Source: Thiohalomonas sp041685045 (GTDB lineage: Bacteria; Pseudomonadota; Gammaproteobacteria; Thiohalomonadales; Thiohalomonadaceae). Taken from it: a stretch of 64,000 bases of DNA. The position numbers were made by a program, and so were the translations under genes. The notes below the pieces were generated by a model. That model had not been told where the DNA came from and ran no database searches. It saw only the letters and a program-made list of their open reading frames with translations. Positions within the stretch are counted from its first letter, which is position 1, and each line of letters opens with the position of its first letter. This document shows positions 62,462 through 64,000 of the stretch, in pieces. The stretch spans positions 62,001 through 126,000 of the forward strand of contig JAWLGP010000007.1 of assembly GCA_041685045.1 (NCBI GenBank), read 5' to 3'.

Positions 62462-63627
62462 CCGTGGCTGTGCTGACCGCCGTTCCCGCCGCCACGCGCC
62501 GCCATGCGCCGCTGCTCGATCTGCCGTTGCTGTTCACCGCTTTGGTGTTGCTCGGTTTCGGTCTGGTGATGATCGCCTCGGCCTCCATCGGCATCGCCGA
62601 CCGCCAGACCGGCGACCCGTTCTATTACCTACTGCGTCAGTCCGTCTATGCCGGCCTCGGTCTGGCGCTGGCCTATGCCACCCTGCGTGTGCCGTTGGCG
62701 GTCTGGGAGCAGGTTGGGCCGGTGCTGCTTTTCGGAAGCGCATTGTTGCTGATTGCGCTGTTCGTGCCGGGCTTCGGCCGCACGGTCAACGGCAGTACCC
62801 GCTGGCTGTTGGTCGGTCCGATGAACTTCCAGGTTTCCGAGTTGGTGAAGCTGGCGCTGGTGGTCTACCTGGCCGGCTATCTCGTCCGCCGCGGCGACGA
62901 GGTACGCAGTACCGTGGGCGGCTTTCTGAAACCGATGCTGTTGGTCGTTTTGTTCGGCTCCCTGCTGCTCTCGCAACCCGATTTCGGTGCCGCCGCCGTG
63001 CTCGTCGCCACCGCCATGGGCATGATGTTTCTTGGCGGTGTGCGTCTCTGGCTGTTCGGTCTGCTGCTCTCGCTGGCGGCCGGTGCGCTGGCACTGCTGG
63101 CGATCTCCTCTCCCTACCGGATGGCAAGGCTGACCTCCTTCCTCAATCCTTGGGACGACCCTTTCAACAGTGGCTTTCAGCTGACCCAGGCCCTGATCGC
63201 CTTCGGTCGCGGCGACTGGTTCGGCGTCGGCCTGGGCGGCAGCGTGCAGAAGCTCTTCTACCTGCCGGAGGCGCATACCGACTTTGTGTTCGCCGTCATG
63301 GCCGAAGAGCTGGGGTTGATGGGCGTGACCACGGCCATCGTGCTGTTTTCACTGCTGCTCTGGCGCATCTTTCGCATCGGCCGTCGCGCCGCCACGGCCC
63401 ATCACCTGTTTGGAAGCCATTTGGCCTTTGGCGTGGGGCTTTGGCTGGCGCTGCAGGCGTTCATCAACATGGGCGTGAACATGGGGCTGTTGCCGACCAA
63501 GGGGCTGACCCTGCCGCTGATCAGCTACGGCGGCAGCAGCATGCTGGTCAGTTGTCTGGCCATTGCGCTGGTGTTGCGGGTGGGTTTGGAAACCAGTCTG
63601 GGCACCACCTCGGGAGGCCGGCCGTGA
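62458..63627 (+). CDS. ftsW: Peptidoglycan glycosyltransferase FtsW
   Basis: 389-residue SEDS-family polymerase with about ten membrane helices; it makes septal glycan with FtsI. The ATG at 62458 overlaps the murD stop. Typical SEDS regions: GLVMIASASIGIA, NGSTRWLLVGPMNFQVSELVKLAL in parts, SQPDFGAAAVLVATAMGMMF, FGRGDWFGVGLGGSVQKLFY, LPEAHTDFVFAVMAEELGLM and KGLTLPLISYGGSSML. Confidence 0.96.
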   Translation: MTVAVLTAVPAATRRHAPLLDLPLLFTALVLLGFGLVMIASASIGIADRQTGDPFYYLLRQSVYAGLGLALAYATLRVPLAVWEQVGPVLLFGSALLLIALFVPGFGRTVNGSTRWLLVGPMNFQVSELVKLALVVYLAGYLVRRGDEVRSTVGGFLKPMLLVVLFGSLLLSQPDFGAAAVLVATAMGMMFLGGVRLWLFGLLLSLAAGALALLAISSPYRMARLTSFLNPWDDPFNSGFQLTQALIAFGRGDWFGVGLGGSVQKLFYLPEAHTDFVFAVMAEELGLMGVTTAIVLFSLLLWRIFRIGRRAATAHHLFGSHLAFGVGLWLALQAFINMGVNMGLLPTKGLTLPLISYGGSSMLVSCLAIALVLRVGLETSLGTTSGGRP

Positions 63628-64000
63628 GTGCGCGCATCCTGATCATGGCGGGCGGCACCGGCGGGCACGTCTATCCGGCCCTGGCAGTTGCCCGCGCGTT
63701 GCGCGAACAGGGCGTCGAGATCAGCTGGCTGGGCACCCGCAACGGTCTCGAGGCACGGGTGGTGCCGGAGGCCGGTTTTCCCATCCATTTCATCTCTATC
63801 GCCGGTCTGCGCGGTCGCGGCCTGTTCGGCTGGCTGTTGGCGCCGTTGCGCGTCGCCCGCGCCATGATCCAAGCCTTGGGGGTGGTCCGCCGGGTGCAGC
63901 CGGGCGCCGTGCTCGGCATGGGCGGGTTTGTCACCGGCCCCGGCGGCGTGGCTGCGCGTCTGAGTGGCCGCGCCCTGGTGATTCACGAGCAGAATGCAGT
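63624..64000 (+). CDS. murG: UDP-GlcNAc:lipid I N-acetylglucosaminyltransferase, partial
   Basis: First ~125 residues of MurG, cut by the right window edge. It makes lipid II on the inner face of the membrane. GTG start overlaps the ftsW stop (GTGA). The N-terminal glycine-rich loop ILIMAGGTGGHVYPALAVAR is diagnostic, with LGTRNGLEARVVPEAGF, VLGMGGFVTGPGGVAA and the conserved IHEQNA just before the edge. Confidence 0.95.
   Translation, partial: MSARILIMAGGTGGHVYPALAVARALREQGVEISWLGTRNGLEARVVPEAGFPIHFISIAGLRGRGLFGWLLAPLRVARAMIQALGVVRRVQPGAVLGMGGFVTGPGGVAARLSGRALVIHEQNA

Overview
The window is a G+C-rich (about two thirds by eye), gene-dense chromosomal segment. Gene content and order are those of a gammaproteobacterium: rng-yhdP-nit, kdsDC-lptCAB-rpoN-hpf-ptsN, mlaFEDCB-ibaG-murA, petABC-sspAB, rsmI/lpoA-yraN-diaA-dolP and the mraZ-to-murG dcw cluster. 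A sulfur-oxidising Chromatiales/Ectothiorhodospiraceae-type lineage is the best guess, because HprK, RapZ and an EIIA-Man protein are combined with rpoN, and murA-hisGDC-degS leads into petABC. This is an inference from gene order, not a marker-based placement.

Layout. 1-297: start of a DUF192 gene running off the left edge. 532-16082 (+): leuS-lptE-holA, proA, a short FimV/LysM membrane protein, nadD-rsfS-rlmH, maf-rng, yhdP, a small exported protein and a nitrilase-family amidase. 16114-16328: two repeat families side by side. 16346-30354 (-): darP, a small unknown, mgtE, a regulatory phosphotransferase set (EI, HPr, EIIA-Man, RapZ, HprK, EIIA-Ntr), hpf, rpoN, the Lpt export genes, kdsC/kdsD, a copper-chaperone-like protein, mlaA and a zinc-ribbon protein. 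30426-39274 (+): a small DUF72-like protein, mlaFEDCB, ibaG, murA, hisG-hisD-hisC. 39282-40433 (-): a DegS-type protease. 40501-45285 (+): a NIF3-family protein, the cytochrome bc1 operon petABC, sspA-sspB. 45343-50172 (-): FAD-linked oxidase, dolP, diaA/gmhA-like, yraN, lpoA. 50318-51166 (+): rsmI. 51215-52870: an orphan response regulator and remnants of an AraC regulator and an OmpA-like barrel. 53006-53375: RNase P RNA. 53673-64000 (+): dcw cluster mraZ-rsmH-ftsL-ftsI-murE-murF-mraY-murD-ftsW-murG, cut at the right edge.

Functional themes. Most genes serve the envelope: LPS core sugar and transport (kdsC, kdsD, lptA/B/C/E), lipid asymmetry (mlaA, mlaFEDCB, yhdP), peptidoglycan and division (murA, lpoA, dcw) and outer-membrane quality control (degS, dolP). 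A phosphotransferase cascade without any sugar permease sits next to rpoN and probably acts as a regulatory system.

Non-coding structure. At least five dispersed repeat families lie between genes. Some are bounded by long inverted repeats (34088-34362, 27802-27944, 16184-16328, 38062-38176). Several abut stop codons and even supply them. I found no tRNA, rRNA, CRISPR array, prophage or intact insertion sequence. No clearly novel multi-gene system stands out. The repeat families, the decayed 52.1-52.9 kb junction and the petC-sspA control region are the least ordinary parts.
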